From assembly GCA_942493075.1 (NCBI GenBank), contig OW818681.1, positions 3,472,001 to 3,536,000 of the forward strand: a DNA stretch of 64,000 nt. The letters run 5' to 3'. Within the stretch, counting starts at the first letter, position 1. Each line of letters opens with the position of its first letter. Shown here piece by piece: positions 50,353 to 59,475 of this stretch. The notes under the pieces were generated by a model that saw only the letters and a list, made by a program, of their open reading frames with translations, did not search any database and had not been told where the DNA came from. The stretch comes from JBBQYD01 sp942493075. Lineage in GTDB: Bacteria; Verrucomicrobiota; Verrucomicrobiia; Limisphaerales; UBA8199. A program made the translations under genes and the position numbers.

Positions 50353-51806
50353 AATCGATCTGGCCTCTGGCCTGGCAGCGGACCCGCGGTGCAAACAACC
50401 CGTGTTCCCCGCGGTTCGCGCGCCTCCAGCACCAGTGTGCCCCCCAGCATCCCGGCGCGATAACGCATGATCCGGAGGCCCATTCCCCCGGCGGACCAGC
50501 CGCCGCTGAGCCCGGACCCGTTATCATCGACACTCAGTATAGTCCTATCTGGACGCGCCTCCAGGCCAATCCAGACTTCGCTGGCTTTTCCATGCTTCAG
50601 AGCGTTGGAGACCGCCTCCTGCGCAATCCGGTAATAGTGGATTCCAGCGCCCAATTCACACCGTGCGCATGATTCCTTTATGATAACCTGGCAGCGAACA
50701 CCAAACATTTTTTCTGTGTTGGCTGCCAGTTCCCGCAACGCGCTCTCCAACCCCTCGGCCTCCAAAGTCACCGGGGACAACCCTCTCGCTACCGATCGTG
50801 TCTGGCTGATTGCCTCCCGCACATACCGGGCGATCTCCCCTGCCCGAGTTGCATCTGCCTTGGAACGCCGCGCCAGTTTTTGTTCAAGCACCTGGCTCAT
50901 CAATTCTATCCCGGCCAGTTGCTGGCAGATCCCATCATGCAAATCCTGCCCCATTCGCTGTCGCTCACGGTCACTGATCTCCAGAATTTCTCTCTCCAAC
51001 CGGCGCCGTTCGGTGATATCACGGAACAGGAGGAGCCAATGGCCGACTATGCCCGATTTGTGTTTTACCGGGCTAAATCGCCATTCAACAAACCGCTCCC
51101 CTCCAGGGGCAACGATCACAGAAATGCCCTCCCGAAACGGCTCACCGGGCGCGAGCCCCTTGCCCAACCGCTCCCTCAGCGGAGCGAGCGCATGAATGTG
51201 ACTCAAGGGCAATCCCTGAATTTGCTCCGCGTCACACCCAATCGATTTGGTTAAGGCAGGGTTAACGTACGAAACCACCGGGTCCGGCAGGCTTCCCTCG
51301 GCGATCAGCACGGCACTGAAGCCTTGTTCTACTGCGCTTTGCACCAGGTGCACACGCTCCTCTGCCAACTGCAACTGATGTTCCTGCTCGAGCTGCCGAA
51401 GAGCCCGTTTCACCACAGTCGGCAGCAGGTCAAGGAAATCCTTGTCCTTTACCACGTAGTCCAGCGCCCCGGCCTTCATCATATCGACCGCCACGCGCTC
51501 ATCCCCCTGCCCTGTAATGATGATAAATGGCGGGAACCCGGCATTGCCTGTCAGGGTCTTGACCAGCGCCTCTCCAGACGAATCGCCCAGGTTCAGATCC
51601 AGCAGCGCGAGGTCTGCATGGTCTGCCGCAAGCACGTCGCGCACAAACGCGGCGGACGATGCCGTCAGGATAGAAAAGCCATCCCTGCTCAGCGTTTTCT
51701 CGATCAACCGCAGCAAACCTTTGTCGTCGTCAACGACCAGAATACGTTGCTCAGGTGCGTGCACTTTCACACCTGCGGATCCGAAGGCTCCCCAACTGGC
51801 ATTCAT
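50349..51806 (-). CDS. Hybrid REC-PAS-HisKA_3 histidine kinase
   Basis: The 485-residue soluble kinase starts at an ATGA overlap with the upstream kinase stop. Residues about 20-135 are a receiver domain (RILVVDDDKGLL, phosphoacceptor Asp70 in LALLDLNLGDSSG). Residues about 150-270 are PAS-like (PVVSYVNPALTKSIGCDAEQ, FRDITERRRL). The HisKA_3 helix ERQRMGQDLHDGICQQLAGI puts the phosphoacceptor at His290. A HATPase_c domain follows (YRIAQEAVSNALKHGKASEV, DDNGSGLSG). An N-terminal receiver in a NarL-type kinase allows it to receive phosphate from another kinase and pass it on, so it probably sits between the upstream kinase and the downstream regulator. No membrane segment is present. Confidence 0.94.
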   Translation of the reverse strand: MNASWGAFGSAGVKVHAPEQRILVVDDDKGLLRLIEKTLSRDGFSILTASSAAFVRDVLAADHADLALLDLNLGDSSGEALVKTLTGNAGFPPFIIITGQGDERVAVDMMKAGALDYVVKDKDFLDLLPTVVKRALRQLEQEHQLQLAEERVHLVQSAVEQGFSAVLIAEGSLPDPVVSYVNPALTKSIGCDAEQIQGLPLSHIHALAPLRERLGKGLAPGEPFREGISVIVAPGGERFVEWRFSPVKHKSGIVGHWLLLFRDITERRRLEREILEISDRERQRMGQDLHDGICQQLAGIELMSQVLEQKLARRSKADATRAGEIARYVREAISQTRSVARGLSPVTLEAEGLESALRELAANTEKMFGVRCQVIIKESCARCELGAGIHYYRIAQEAVSNALKHGKASEVWIGLEARPDRTILSVDDNGSGLSGGWSAGGMGLRIMRYRAGMLGGTLVLEAREPRGTRVVCTAGPLPGQRPDRL

Positions 51807-52672
51807 GAATTCATCCTCGCAGATATGACCGCTGGCAGCGCAACGTAAAACGTGCTCCCAGATCCCGGCGTGGATTCAACCCAAATCCGGCCGCGATGCC
51901 GCTCCAAGATACGTTGCACGATTGTCAAACCCAATCCTTCGCCCTCCCCGGCCTCAGGATGCAAACGATGAAAAATCTCAAACACTTTGCCCTGATGTGC
52001 CTGGGCGATGCCTACTCCGTTATCTCTCACGGCAAAGATGGCCTGTCCCTGTTCAACCCGGCCTGTAATTGCTATCACCCCGCGTCTTCTTGAATCCAGA
52101 TACTTGAGCGCGTTCTCGACTAAATTTGTAAAAACCTGGCTTATTTGCGTGGCGTCGCCCATCGCATCCGGCAACGGGCTTACAGAGAAAGTCGCACCGG
52201 CTTTCTTAGTTTGAAATTCCATGCTGCGCTCGATTCCCGCCAGAAGCCGGTTCATGGATAATGGCTCAATCTTTAACGCCGCCCTGCCCAGCCGGGCATA
52301 CTGCAGCAATCCCGCGAGCAAGGTGTCCATTTTGTTAACCCCGGCTTGGATGTAGGTCAGGCACTCGTCGATATCCTGGCTCACCAGGGAGCGCACCTCC
52401 GCTGTCTGCGCGCCGCCTTCGCTCAAATCCTGCTGCACCTTGCGCCAAGCATGGGTCAATTCCCGGCTGAACCCTTGAATATTTACGAGAGGGGATCGTA
52501 AATCATGCGAAGCGACGTAGACGATAGTCTCCAGTTCCTTGTTCTTCTCGGCCAGAGTGCGAGCAAACTCCTCCAGTTGCGCCTCCGCCTTGGCGGCAGC
52601 GGCGCACTCGGCCTCGCTATCCCGAATACGGGCAATCAACTCCGCTCGTGTTAACTTTTCCAAGTCATCCAT
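51803..52672 (-). CDS. Soluble HisKA-type histidine kinase without recognised sensor domain
   Basis: The 289-residue protein starts with an acidic/helical segment (MDDLEKLTRAELIARIRDSE) that looks coiled-coil. The phosphoacceptor motif IVYVASHDLRSPLVNIQGFS follows, with His56. The HATPase_c domain has VFTNLVENALKYLDSRRRGV, FAVRDNGVGIAQAH and GEGLGLTIVQRILERHRGRI. The kinase core resembles phytochrome-type kinases, but no GAF/PHY or other sensor is attached and no membrane span is seen, so input must come through the coiled-coil or a partner. It is the first gene of the three-gene operon and probably donates to the receiver of the next kinase. Confidence 0.93.
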   Translation of the reverse strand: MDDLEKLTRAELIARIRDSEAECAAAAKAEAQLEEFARTLAEKNKELETIVYVASHDLRSPLVNIQGFSRELTHAWRKVQQDLSEGGAQTAEVRSLVSQDIDECLTYIQAGVNKMDTLLAGLLQYARLGRAALKIEPLSMNRLLAGIERSMEFQTKKAGATFSVSPLPDAMGDATQISQVFTNLVENALKYLDSRRRGVIAITGRVEQGQAIFAVRDNGVGIAQAHQGKVFEIFHRLHPEAGEGEGLGLTIVQRILERHRGRIWVESTPGSGSTFYVALPAVISARMNS

Positions 52673-52758
52673 TCGCTACTTGGAAATTAACCGGACCGGA
52701 CCGGCCTTCAAAGCGGCAAATGCGGAGATGCTTGGCGTTAGTGCAGAAAGGCGATCAA

Positions 52759-53790
52759 CTACGCACGCGTGCCAAGCAACTGCGCTCGGTATTCAGTAGG
52801 TGACTGGCCCAGAATCTTCTTGAAGACGCGGTTGAAATGCGTGAGGGATTGGAAGCCGACTTCAAATGCGATTTCACTTACCCGCAGGTTGGGGTTGAGC
52901 AACAGGTTCTTGGACTTCTCAATGCGAACCCGGGACAGGTAATCGGTGAAGTTGATCCCAGTCACTTTCTTGAACATCTTGCAAAAATAGAAAGTGCTGG
53001 TGTTTACCGCCTTAGCCACATTCCCCAAGCGCAGGTTCTCGGTTTGATGCTCCTGGATGTATTCCTTGGCACGAGTGATAACCGGCGGCTCCGAGTTGTC
53101 CTGTTGGACCAGGACCTGGTTGCTCAACATGGAGAGGTGCTGGGCAAAGATGCTGAGCAGTTTGACTACCGCGTCGTGCTGTTTAGGCGGAATAACCTTG
53201 GTCGCGAAATAGGCTTCATGCAGTTGGTCGCGCTCAACAGTCACCCCCCACTCCAGCACCTGCCGCGCAGTGCGCTCGAACTGTGCTTCTGTGGGCTTTT
53301 TTCGGAACACCTGCCCTGTCTGCAAAAAGCCAATGAGCCGGTCCCCCAGGCGAACGGGTACCGCCGTGTCGCAAAGCCCGTTGGGACAACCGATCGTGTG
53401 TGCCTCCTGGCTGGCTAAGTCCGAGAGTTTCTCCTGGACCTGCAAGCAGGATGCGCATGCTTTGCTCTTCTCCGAGATCAAGGAGCAGAAGGGACCTTCG
53501 TTACGCTTCCCATGGTGCGGGAGTTGCCACGATTCAACGGCGCGGAAGGCGACGGGCAGCCCCGTTGCCTCCGTAAAGGCTTTCTCGTAATCCTGGAAAA
53601 TCCGGGAGCTCAGCAACGCTTCAACTAAACCGCGGTCAACGCCATTCTGGTGGGAGGTAGCAGGCTTTTTGTAGGGCGATCGGGAGCGGGGCAAGCTAAC
53701 GCTCACGGCGGAGCGGGGTCCGGTAGAGGCAGGTAGAACCTCGGGCAAAGGTTCTGACTCACCGTTCTGCCGTACAAAAGTTGTTTGCAT
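52759..53790 (-). CDS. AraC-family regulator with PocR ligand domain
   Basis: The 343-residue regulator has an N-terminal Pro/Ser-rich segment. A PocR domain follows at about 55-215 (ALLSSRIFQDYEKAFTEATG, LISEKSKACASCLQVQEKL, IGCPNGLCDTAVPVRLGDRL); two Cys pairs (CASC and CPNGLC) could bind a metal or sense redox state. The C-terminal part is an AraC double helix-turn-helix (LRLGNVAKAVNTSTFYFCKM; VSEIAFEVGFQSLTHFNRVF, then GQSPTEYRAQL). PocR domains bind small hydrocarbon-type ligands in known cases. It lies upstream of the signalling operon and next to an orphan ABC ATPase gene, its most plausible neighbouring target. Confidence 0.92.
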   Translation of the reverse strand: MQTTFVRQNGESEPLPEVLPASTGPRSAVSVSLPRSRSPYKKPATSHQNGVDRGLVEALLSSRIFQDYEKAFTEATGLPVAFRAVESWQLPHHGKRNEGPFCSLISEKSKACASCLQVQEKLSDLASQEAHTIGCPNGLCDTAVPVRLGDRLIGFLQTGQVFRKKPTEAQFERTARQVLEWGVTVERDQLHEAYFATKVIPPKQHDAVVKLLSIFAQHLSMLSNQVLVQQDNSEPPVITRAKEYIQEHQTENLRLGNVAKAVNTSTFYFCKMFKKVTGINFTDYLSRVRIEKSKNLLLNPNLRVSEIAFEVGFQSLTHFNRVFKKILGQSPTEYRAQLLGTRA

Positions 53791-54103
53791 GGCAGCAATT
53801 TAGGGGTAATGCACGCAAGAAACAATCAGGGCAGGCCCTGACCCTCTCTACAGAAAACAACTTAGAGACCTAAGGGTTTCCCTTATGCCTCAGCCTTTTT
53901 CTAACGTTGCGGCCTCCGTAACCTGTTCTCCTTCCAACACACACTCTTCCAGATACGCCGTGTCGTCAAACCACAATGCTGAAAACGGCGACGTCCCGTT
54001 CACGGAAGTAAATTGGCTGATCTACTCAAAACCCGCTCGCCGGGGATTGTCAAAGTCTTAGCATTTTTTGCATCAATGATCTCAATAAGCAGCATGAATG
54101 GCT
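53791..54103. other. 313-bp gap with no confident gene
   Basis: This lies between the start of the AraC-type gene and the end of the ABC ATPase gene. It contains a palindrome AGGGCAGGCCCT near 53828. A 58-codon plus-strand frame runs from 53886, and an overlapping minus-strand frame encodes SALWFDDTAYLEECVLEG before a stop. The latter has the look of a beta-sandwich carbohydrate-binding domain end ('LWFDD'), but its upstream part is interrupted by a stop, so it may be a relic or chance. No promoter is confidently seen. Confidence 0.5.
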
Positions 54104-55615
54104 TCACTTGGCCGTTTCCATATACCGGCTGAACGCTGCGGCGGTAAGCTTCTCCGCAGACCATTCGCCCGGGAGAAACTCCCCAGCCATCTCACCGTCC
54201 GACATCACCACAATCCGGTCGCAAAGCGACATCAGCTCGGGCAATTCGCTCGAAACAACCACAATCGCTTTACCGGCGGCAGCCAGGTCACGCAGAAGCG
54301 CCCAGATGGTTTCTTTCGCAGCGACGTCGATCCCGCGTGTTGGCTCATCAAAAAGTAATACGTCACAGTGCCGGGCCAGCCAGCGGGCTATAACGATCTT
54401 CTGCTGGTTGCCGCCGCTCAACTCCACCACCGGTTGCTCTGCATCCGCGCAGCGGACTGCCAGCCGCTTCTTCATCGTTTCGAAGGTCTCGGTTTCAGCC
54501 CGCTGATTTAGCCAGCCGCCTCCGCGTGAATGAAGGTCCAAGGTAGCCAGCGTCGCATTGACCCGAAGCGGTTTGCCTAAAAGCAGTGCCTGTGATTTGC
54601 GGTCTTCTGGAACCATGCCAATGCCATAGGCTATCGCAGCGCGTGGATTACGAATAGTAACCGAACGCAGAGGTGTCCCTGCCTGGATTTCGCCGGCTTC
54701 TGCGGGGTCGGCCCCAAAGATCGCTCGCAGAGTTTCGGTGCGTCCGGAGCCGACTAAACCCGAAATACCCAGGATTTCACCTGTTCTAGCCTCAAAGCTG
54801 ACTCCTTTGACTCGCGAACCGACTCTTAGGTTCTTCACCCGGAGGCGCACTTCGCCGGCAACCCTCCGCTCGGCTTGGCGTTCGATAACCAGTTCGTGTC
54901 CCACCATGTCCTTGAGCAATTCAGCCGTAGAGGCTGTTGCTGCGGAATGTGTGGAGATGCGCCGACCGTCTCGCAAGACTGTTACGCGGTTCGCCAAGCG
55001 CCGGATTTCCTCCATTCTGTGCGTGATGTAGAGAATTCCCACTCCCTCAGCCTGCAAACGGCGAACATTGGCGAACAACTGATCCGTTTCTCGTTGTGTG
55101 AGCGCCGCCGTGGGCTCGTCCAGAATCAGAACCCGGCAGTTCTTGGCTAACGCAGCGGCAATTTCAACCAACTGCTGCTCGCCGATGCCCAACTCGCCAG
55201 CTTTGAGGCCCGGATCAAGCTGCCCCAAGCCCACTCGATCCAAAGCCGAATGCGCCTGGCGGTTGAGTTCTGTGAAGTTGACCAGTCCGAACCGGCGTGG
55301 CAGGCGGCTTAAGAACAGGTTTTCCGCCAGGCTTAACGTACCAATGACGTTCAACTCCTGCATCACCATCACGATTCCGGCGGCTTCCCCTTCAGCCCGG
55401 GTGGTTGGCGTTAAAGGGCGGCCCTCCAGCAGCACATCCCCCGCATCGCGCGTTGTTAGGCCGCACAATACACGCGCGAAAGTGGACTTCCCCGCACCAT
55501 TGCTGCCCATTAACGCATGCACCTCTCCCTGCTCCAATTCAAAGTCAAAATCGACCAGTACCGGTTGATTGTAACTTTTTCGCACGCCGTGGGTGCGCAG
55601 CAAAACGTTGGCCAT
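54104..55615 (-). CDS. Sugar ABC transporter ATPase, RbsA/MglA-like
   Basis: The 503-residue protein energises uptake of a monosaccharide through a CUT2-type ABC transporter. The start MANVLLRTHGVRKSYNQPVL at 55615 is chosen over longer in-frame extensions, which are not family-like. Domain 1 has Walker A MGSNGAGKST, signature-like ELGIGEQQLVEIAAALAKN and Walker B LILDEPTAALT. Domain 2 has a degenerate Walker A (SGLVGSGRTETL), signature ELSGGNQQKIVIARWLA and Walker B LLFDEPTRGID; this pairing is typical of RbsA/MglA/XylG. Permease and binding-protein genes are not adjacent on either side, so it is an orphan here. It is divergent from the gspE-like gene, 160 bases apart. Confidence 0.94.
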   Translation of the reverse strand: MANVLLRTHGVRKSYNQPVLVDFDFELEQGEVHALMGSNGAGKSTFARVLCGLTTRDAGDVLLEGRPLTPTTRAEGEAAGIVMVMQELNVIGTLSLAENLFLSRLPRRFGLVNFTELNRQAHSALDRVGLGQLDPGLKAGELGIGEQQLVEIAAALAKNCRVLILDEPTAALTQRETDQLFANVRRLQAEGVGILYITHRMEEIRRLANRVTVLRDGRRISTHSAATASTAELLKDMVGHELVIERQAERRVAGEVRLRVKNLRVGSRVKGVSFEARTGEILGISGLVGSGRTETLRAIFGADPAEAGEIQAGTPLRSVTIRNPRAAIAYGIGMVPEDRKSQALLLGKPLRVNATLATLDLHSRGGGWLNQRAETETFETMKKRLAVRCADAEQPVVELSGGNQQKIVIARWLARHCDVLLFDEPTRGIDVAAKETIWALLRDLAAAGKAIVVVSSELPELMSLCDRIVVMSDGEMAGEFLPGEWSAEKLTAAAFSRYMETAK

Positions 55616-55775
55616 GCCTGTATCAAAACCGGAGGCGCACTCCTGGTCAATCCGAAACCACGATCGTTGCACGAAACTCAAGATTCCAACCGTGACATTG
55701 CTGTTGTCATCCGGTCTAACCTCCTGTGATGGGACGCCATGGTGCATTCAATCAGATCGACAACACGACCGCCTC

Positions 55776-56894
55776 ATGTCATTGCTAACTCCCATGCCTA
55801 TGTCTGTTATTGATCCCGCCAGCGTTCCCTTAAGCACCGAACTTGAATCAGCCCCTGCGAACTTGGAGCGCATCGTTGCCCAGGCTGAATTGGCTGGAGC
55901 CAGCGATATTCATCTTCAAATGCGCGGAAAGGTGGCAGAGCTTGTTTTCCGCCTTGATGGAGTAATGACGCCGGCCAGCACCATCCCCGAGGGCCTCGCA
56001 GAACGAGTCTGCGGCCGAATCAAATACCTGGCCCGCCTCAAAACTTATCAAGAGTCACTGCCACAAGATGGACGGATCGACAGGAAGGATCTCGGGGTAG
56101 GAAGTGATGTGCGAGTCGCGACCTACCCAACCGTTACTGGAGAGAAAATCGTGCTCAGGTTGTTTAAAGCAACCCAGGCTCGCGCACTCGGTGACCTGGG
56201 ACTGCCTGCGGAAGCATTGGAGGTAGTTGAGCGCTTCCTCGCACGGAGCAGCGGCATGCTTCTATTAACCGGACCTGCGGGAAGTGGCAAAACCACTACC
56301 ATCTATGCCTGTCTCCAGCGCCTCGCGGCCTTAGGCGGCAGACACATTATAACTGTCGAAGATCCGGTCGAGCAGGTGCTGCCCGGGATCATGCAGACGG
56401 AAGTTAACGAGGCGAAAGGGCTGGACTTTGCATGTGCCTCGCGGCATCTGCTCCGCCAGGATCCTCAAGTCCTTGTGATCGGCGAGATCCGTGACGAAGC
56501 CACAGCCCAGGTGGCGCTGAGGGCTGCTTTAACAGGCCACCTTGTCATTTCGACTCTTCACGCAGGCTCCTGCCGCGGGGTTTTTGAACGCCTGGCGGCC
56601 TTTGCTTCGGATTTTTCGACCATCGCCGCGGCGGTCGATTTGGTGCTCAACCAGAGGCTCATTCGCAGCATTTGCCGCCAATGCTCCGCGAAAGGCTGCG
56701 CCCATTGCCTCGGCACCGGATTCAAGGGGCGGGTGCCGTTGATGGAATGGTTGCCGGTGACGGACGACGTGCGCGCAGCGATTCACAACCGCAAGTTCGA
56801 GTCAGTTGTGCCGGCGAAAACACTGGAAGCGCTAGGACGGGAATGGATCGATCGCGGCCTCACACTGCCCCAGGAGCTTGCCCGCGTGGTGTAA
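55776..56894 (+). CDS. gspE: GspE/PilB-type secretion ATPase, short form
   Basis: This 372-residue ATPase powers pseudopilus assembly. From the ATG at 55776 it lacks the long N-terminal N1/MshEN domain of usual GspE (about 500 aa). The N2 domain spans about 25-135 (AQAELAGASDIHLQMRGKVA). Walker A is LLLTGPAGSGKTTTIYACL (about 163-181), the Asp-box region is IITVEDPVEQ, Walker B is VLVIGEIRDEATAQ and the His-box is ALTGHLVISTLHAG. The zinc-type tetracysteine motif CRQCSAKGCAHC is present near residue 300, which marks GspE/PilB rather than PilT. It leads an operon of two GspF genes and three pseudopilin-like genes; no secretin (GspD) is visible. Confidence 0.93.
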   Translation: MSLLTPMPMSVIDPASVPLSTELESAPANLERIVAQAELAGASDIHLQMRGKVAELVFRLDGVMTPASTIPEGLAERVCGRIKYLARLKTYQESLPQDGRIDRKDLGVGSDVRVATYPTVTGEKIVLRLFKATQARALGDLGLPAEALEVVERFLARSSGMLLLTGPAGSGKTTTIYACLQRLAALGGRHIITVEDPVEQVLPGIMQTEVNEAKGLDFACASRHLLRQDPQVLVIGEIRDEATAQVALRAALTGHLVISTLHAGSCRGVFERLAAFASDFSTIAAAVDLVLNQRLIRSICRQCSAKGCAHCLGTGFKGRVPLMEWLPVTDDVRAAIHNRKFESVVPAKTLEALGREWIDRGLTLPQELARVV

Positions 56895-56958
56895 ATAGAA
56901 CCGTGACAAACAAAGCCCAGCCCTGTCAGTGTGAATGAGAATATACTGAGAAATCATT

Positions 56959-57933
56959 ATGCGTCTGGACGAACTGGCATTTTTTAATCGGCAATTGGCA
57001 GCCATGTTGCGGGATGGGCTGCCGCTTGAAGGGTCACTCAGGCAGTTGGCCAGGGGCCTGAAGGATGCGCGGCTGGGACATGAGATCGAGCAACTGGAGG
57101 ATGACCTCGCCAAAGGCACATCCCTCAAGGATGCACTGAAAAGCCGTGAACTTCCTCCTTTGTATAAACGCATGGTTGAAGCCGGCGTCCGAGGGAATGA
57201 CTTGCCTGGAATGCTTCAGTTGCTGGCAGACTATTATCAGAGAAAGAACCTGCTCTGGACCCGATTCAAAGGAATCATGGTTTATCCGTTCCTTGTCCTG
57301 GCAGTCTCCTTGTTTCTCAGCATCCTGCTCGCACTCGTCTTCCAGAACTTTTTCCGTGAGGGGTCTTTTGCATTTGCCAGTGGAGACATAGTTAACCTCG
57401 CCTCTCTGATGTGGATTCCTCCAGTGGTATTTACCTTGATCCTGTTGGCGCTCGTTGCTGCGATCACCATCCCCGGGATCAGAGTCCGGTTACGCTGGAA
57501 GGTTGTCGGTTTCCGTGAAGCAAATCTGGCGCAGGTCGCGTCCACGATGGCTCTTATTCTTAAAGGTGGAACCCCTCTTCCTGAAGCCCTGTTGCTCGTG
57601 GAAGAAATGGAGGCTGGCTCTCCTGCGGCCACGGCCCTGGCGGGTTGGCGTGAACAATTAGCTCAGGGCGCCCCAGGCTCAACCTGGCTATCAACTCCCA
57701 CCCCGCCTTTCCCGCCGCTCTTTGTATGGCTGGTGCGCGAAGCTCGTGAAGATCTTGGCGCAGGTTTCAGCCAGGCTGCCACTCTGTATCAGTCTCGCGC
57801 GGTACACCAGGCTGAAATGCTTCTGTACGCCGCTTTGCCCGTCTCAACGATCCTGCTGGCACAGGTAGTCATCTGGCAGGTCACCCCCATAATCGAAACC
57901 CTTCGCCGCATCATGAATGCGGTTGGGGAATAA
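56959..57933 (+). CDS. gspF: GspF-family inner-membrane protein, first copy
   Basis: The 324-residue product has the GspF cytoplasmic helical domain at the N-terminus (LAFFNRQLAAMLRDGLPLEG, LAKGTSLKDALKSRELPPLY, KRMVEAGVRGNDLPGMLQLL). Membrane spans follow at about 113-135 and 152-178, then a second, shorter GspF-type repeat (ANLAQVASTMALILKGGTPL, PEALLLVEEM) and a C-terminal span. GspF anchors the assembly ATPase and pseudopilus in the inner membrane. The start is 64 bases after gspE. A second GspF-like gene follows directly, so this system may use a heteromeric platform. Confidence 0.92.
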   Translation: MRLDELAFFNRQLAAMLRDGLPLEGSLRQLARGLKDARLGHEIEQLEDDLAKGTSLKDALKSRELPPLYKRMVEAGVRGNDLPGMLQLLADYYQRKNLLWTRFKGIMVYPFLVLAVSLFLSILLALVFQNFFREGSFAFASGDIVNLASLMWIPPVVFTLILLALVAAITIPGIRVRLRWKVVGFREANLAQVASTMALILKGGTPLPEALLLVEEMEAGSPAATALAGWREQLAQGAPGSTWLSTPTPPFPPLFVWLVREAREDLGAGFSQAATLYQSRAVHQAEMLLYAALPVSTILLAQVVIWQVTPIIETLRRIMNAVGE

Positions 57934-57937
57934 GCGT

Positions 57938-59104
57938 ATGGCTGGCGACTGGCACCTCGACACGTCATTGGTAGTCATCCTGGGCATTCTCGGGCTGGTA
58001 ATATACCTGATAGGATCATTCAGCCTTATTTATATAGCCTATTACCTGCTCACCCTGCCGTTGCGCCGGGCTGAACGAACCCGCTTGTTCCTGGACCTAA
58101 TCGAGCGGGGAATACTTAACGGGCAAACACCTGAGATGACAATGACTCAGGTGGCGGAGACGCGTGACCCACTAATAGGCCGCCGCTGGAGAACCGTTGC
58201 GGCAGCCGTTCGTTCAGGAATATCCCTCTCCAACGCCTTGAAAAAGACGCCCAACTTGCTGAGCTCCCAATTAGTATCGATGCTTTGCATCGGTGAGCAA
58301 ACCGGCAACCTAAAGGCACTTTTACCTGCAGGCAGAGCCTTGCTCGCAGATGCACTTTCCCAAACCCGGGGAGCAATGAACTACGTCATCCTTATCACCA
58401 TGGCGATGTCCCCGGCGCTCATCTGCATTCCAGTGATCATGAAGACACGAGTAGTCCCCACCATGATATCGGTCTTTACACCGGACAAGAGCCAACTGCC
58501 ACCATTCACCCAGCTTGTCTTCGAGCATCAGACCGAAATCCTGGTTCTGCAAAGCCTGGCCATAGGTCTGCTCTGGCTGCTGCTCTTTGTGTATGCCGCA
58601 GGACCCCGGCTCAAGAATCTCTGTGGACAGAAGTGGCCCCTCTTCCTTGATGCTTTGGTTCTACGGCTTCCCTGGCGCAGGAAGCGCCTGCAGCGTGACT
58701 TCACTTCTGTACTCTCGATCCTCCTGGATGCCGGCGTACCAGAGAGCGAGGCCGTTCGCCTGGCCGGAGAAGCGACCGCCAATCAAGCCTTCGAGGCTCT
58801 CAGCCGCAAGGTGATACGCGGGCTCGAGCGTGGACAATCCTTGCCCGAGGCAGTGCAGGACCTCGACGATGCGGGAGAACTGCGGTGGCGGCTGACCAAT
58901 GCCGCGTATGGCAAGGCGGGTTTTCAAGCTGCGTTGGCTGGATGGCACGAACATCTTGACGCAAAAGCGTTCCAACTCGAACAATCCGCAGCCCAGATAC
59001 TGAGCACGACCCTGGTGTTATATAATGGCGTTCTTGTCGGCGGGCTTGCGGCAGCCACATTCCTGGGGTTGATCAATCTAATCAACATTGGAGTCCTATG
59101 GTAA
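57938..59104 (+). CDS. gspF: GspF-family inner-membrane protein, second copy
   Basis: The start at 57938 (388 aa) is supported by a GGGG run about 9 bases upstream; it begins 4 bases after the first gspF stop. An N-terminal membrane span (LVVILGILGLVIYLIGSFSL) precedes the first GspF domain, which differs from the first copy. GspF motifs are SGISLSNALKKTPNLLSSQL, VSMLCIGEQTGNLKALLPAG, and in the second repeat LLDAGVPESEAVRLAGEATA and RGLERGQSLPEAVQDLDDAG. Three further spans lie in the middle and at the C-terminus. Its stop overlaps the following pseudopilin start by 7 bases. Confidence 0.9.
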   Translation: MAGDWHLDTSLVVILGILGLVIYLIGSFSLIYIAYYLLTLPLRRAERTRLFLDLIERGILNGQTPEMTMTQVAETRDPLIGRRWRTVAAAVRSGISLSNALKKTPNLLSSQLVSMLCIGEQTGNLKALLPAGRALLADALSQTRGAMNYVILITMAMSPALICIPVIMKTRVVPTMISVFTPDKSQLPPFTQLVFEHQTEILVLQSLAIGLLWLLLFVYAAGPRLKNLCGQKWPLFLDALVLRLPWRRKRLQRDFTSVLSILLDAGVPESEAVRLAGEATANQAFEALSRKVIRGLERGQSLPEAVQDLDDAGELRWRLTNAAYGKAGFQAALAGWHEHLDAKAFQLEQSAAQILSTTLVLYNGVLVGGLAAATFLGLINLINIGVLW

Positions 59105-59475
59105 TCCGGATCAGACATGCAACCCGAAGAGATGGAGCCTGGCTCATGGTGGAGCTTCTCGCAGCCATTGCCCTGCTCGTAGGGGCTCTGCTCCCTGTGG
59201 CATACGCGTTTACTGCGGAGCGCCGCCTGGCCCGCGCGCAGTATCAGCATGCTGTCGCCATGAGCATCGTGAGCGGTGAACTGGAAATCCTGGCAGCCGG
59301 CGAGTGGCGAAAGCTCGAATCCGGCACGCAAGAGTACCCGATTTCAGCCCGGGCAGCCACCAACCTGCCTCCCGGAGTATTTTTGGCCACGCTGACCAAC
59401 CAGGTTCTAACACTGGAATGGGTGCCTACTGGCAAACCACAGGCCGTAGTAAAGCACGAAGTGAGGCTGCCATGA
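59098..59475 (+). CDS. Pseudopilin-like protein, non-canonical cleavage site
   Basis: The 125-residue product has a short basic leader and then LMVELLAAIALLVGALLPVA, a prepilin hydrophobic helix with Glu. If cleavage is after Ala, as in DGA-WLMVE, Glu is at mature position 5, as required for pilin docking; if after Gly, Glu would be at 6. Size and place resemble GspI-type minor pseudopilins. The body is a small soluble beta domain (AMSIVSGELEILAAGEWRKL). It overlaps the upstream gspF gene by 7 bases and the next gene by ATGA, so the set is translated together. Confidence 0.82.
   Translation: MVIRIRHATRRDGAWLMVELLAAIALLVGALLPVAYAFTAERRLARAQYQHAVAMSIVSGELEILAAGEWRKLESGTQEYPISARAATNLPPGVFLATLTNQVLTLEWVPTGKPQAVVKHEVRLP

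Noticed and set aside
51799..51812. Palindrome ATTCATGAAT at the start of the hybrid kinase gene as an operator
   Set aside because: It coincides with an ATGA start/stop overlap inside an operon and is short enough to be chance.
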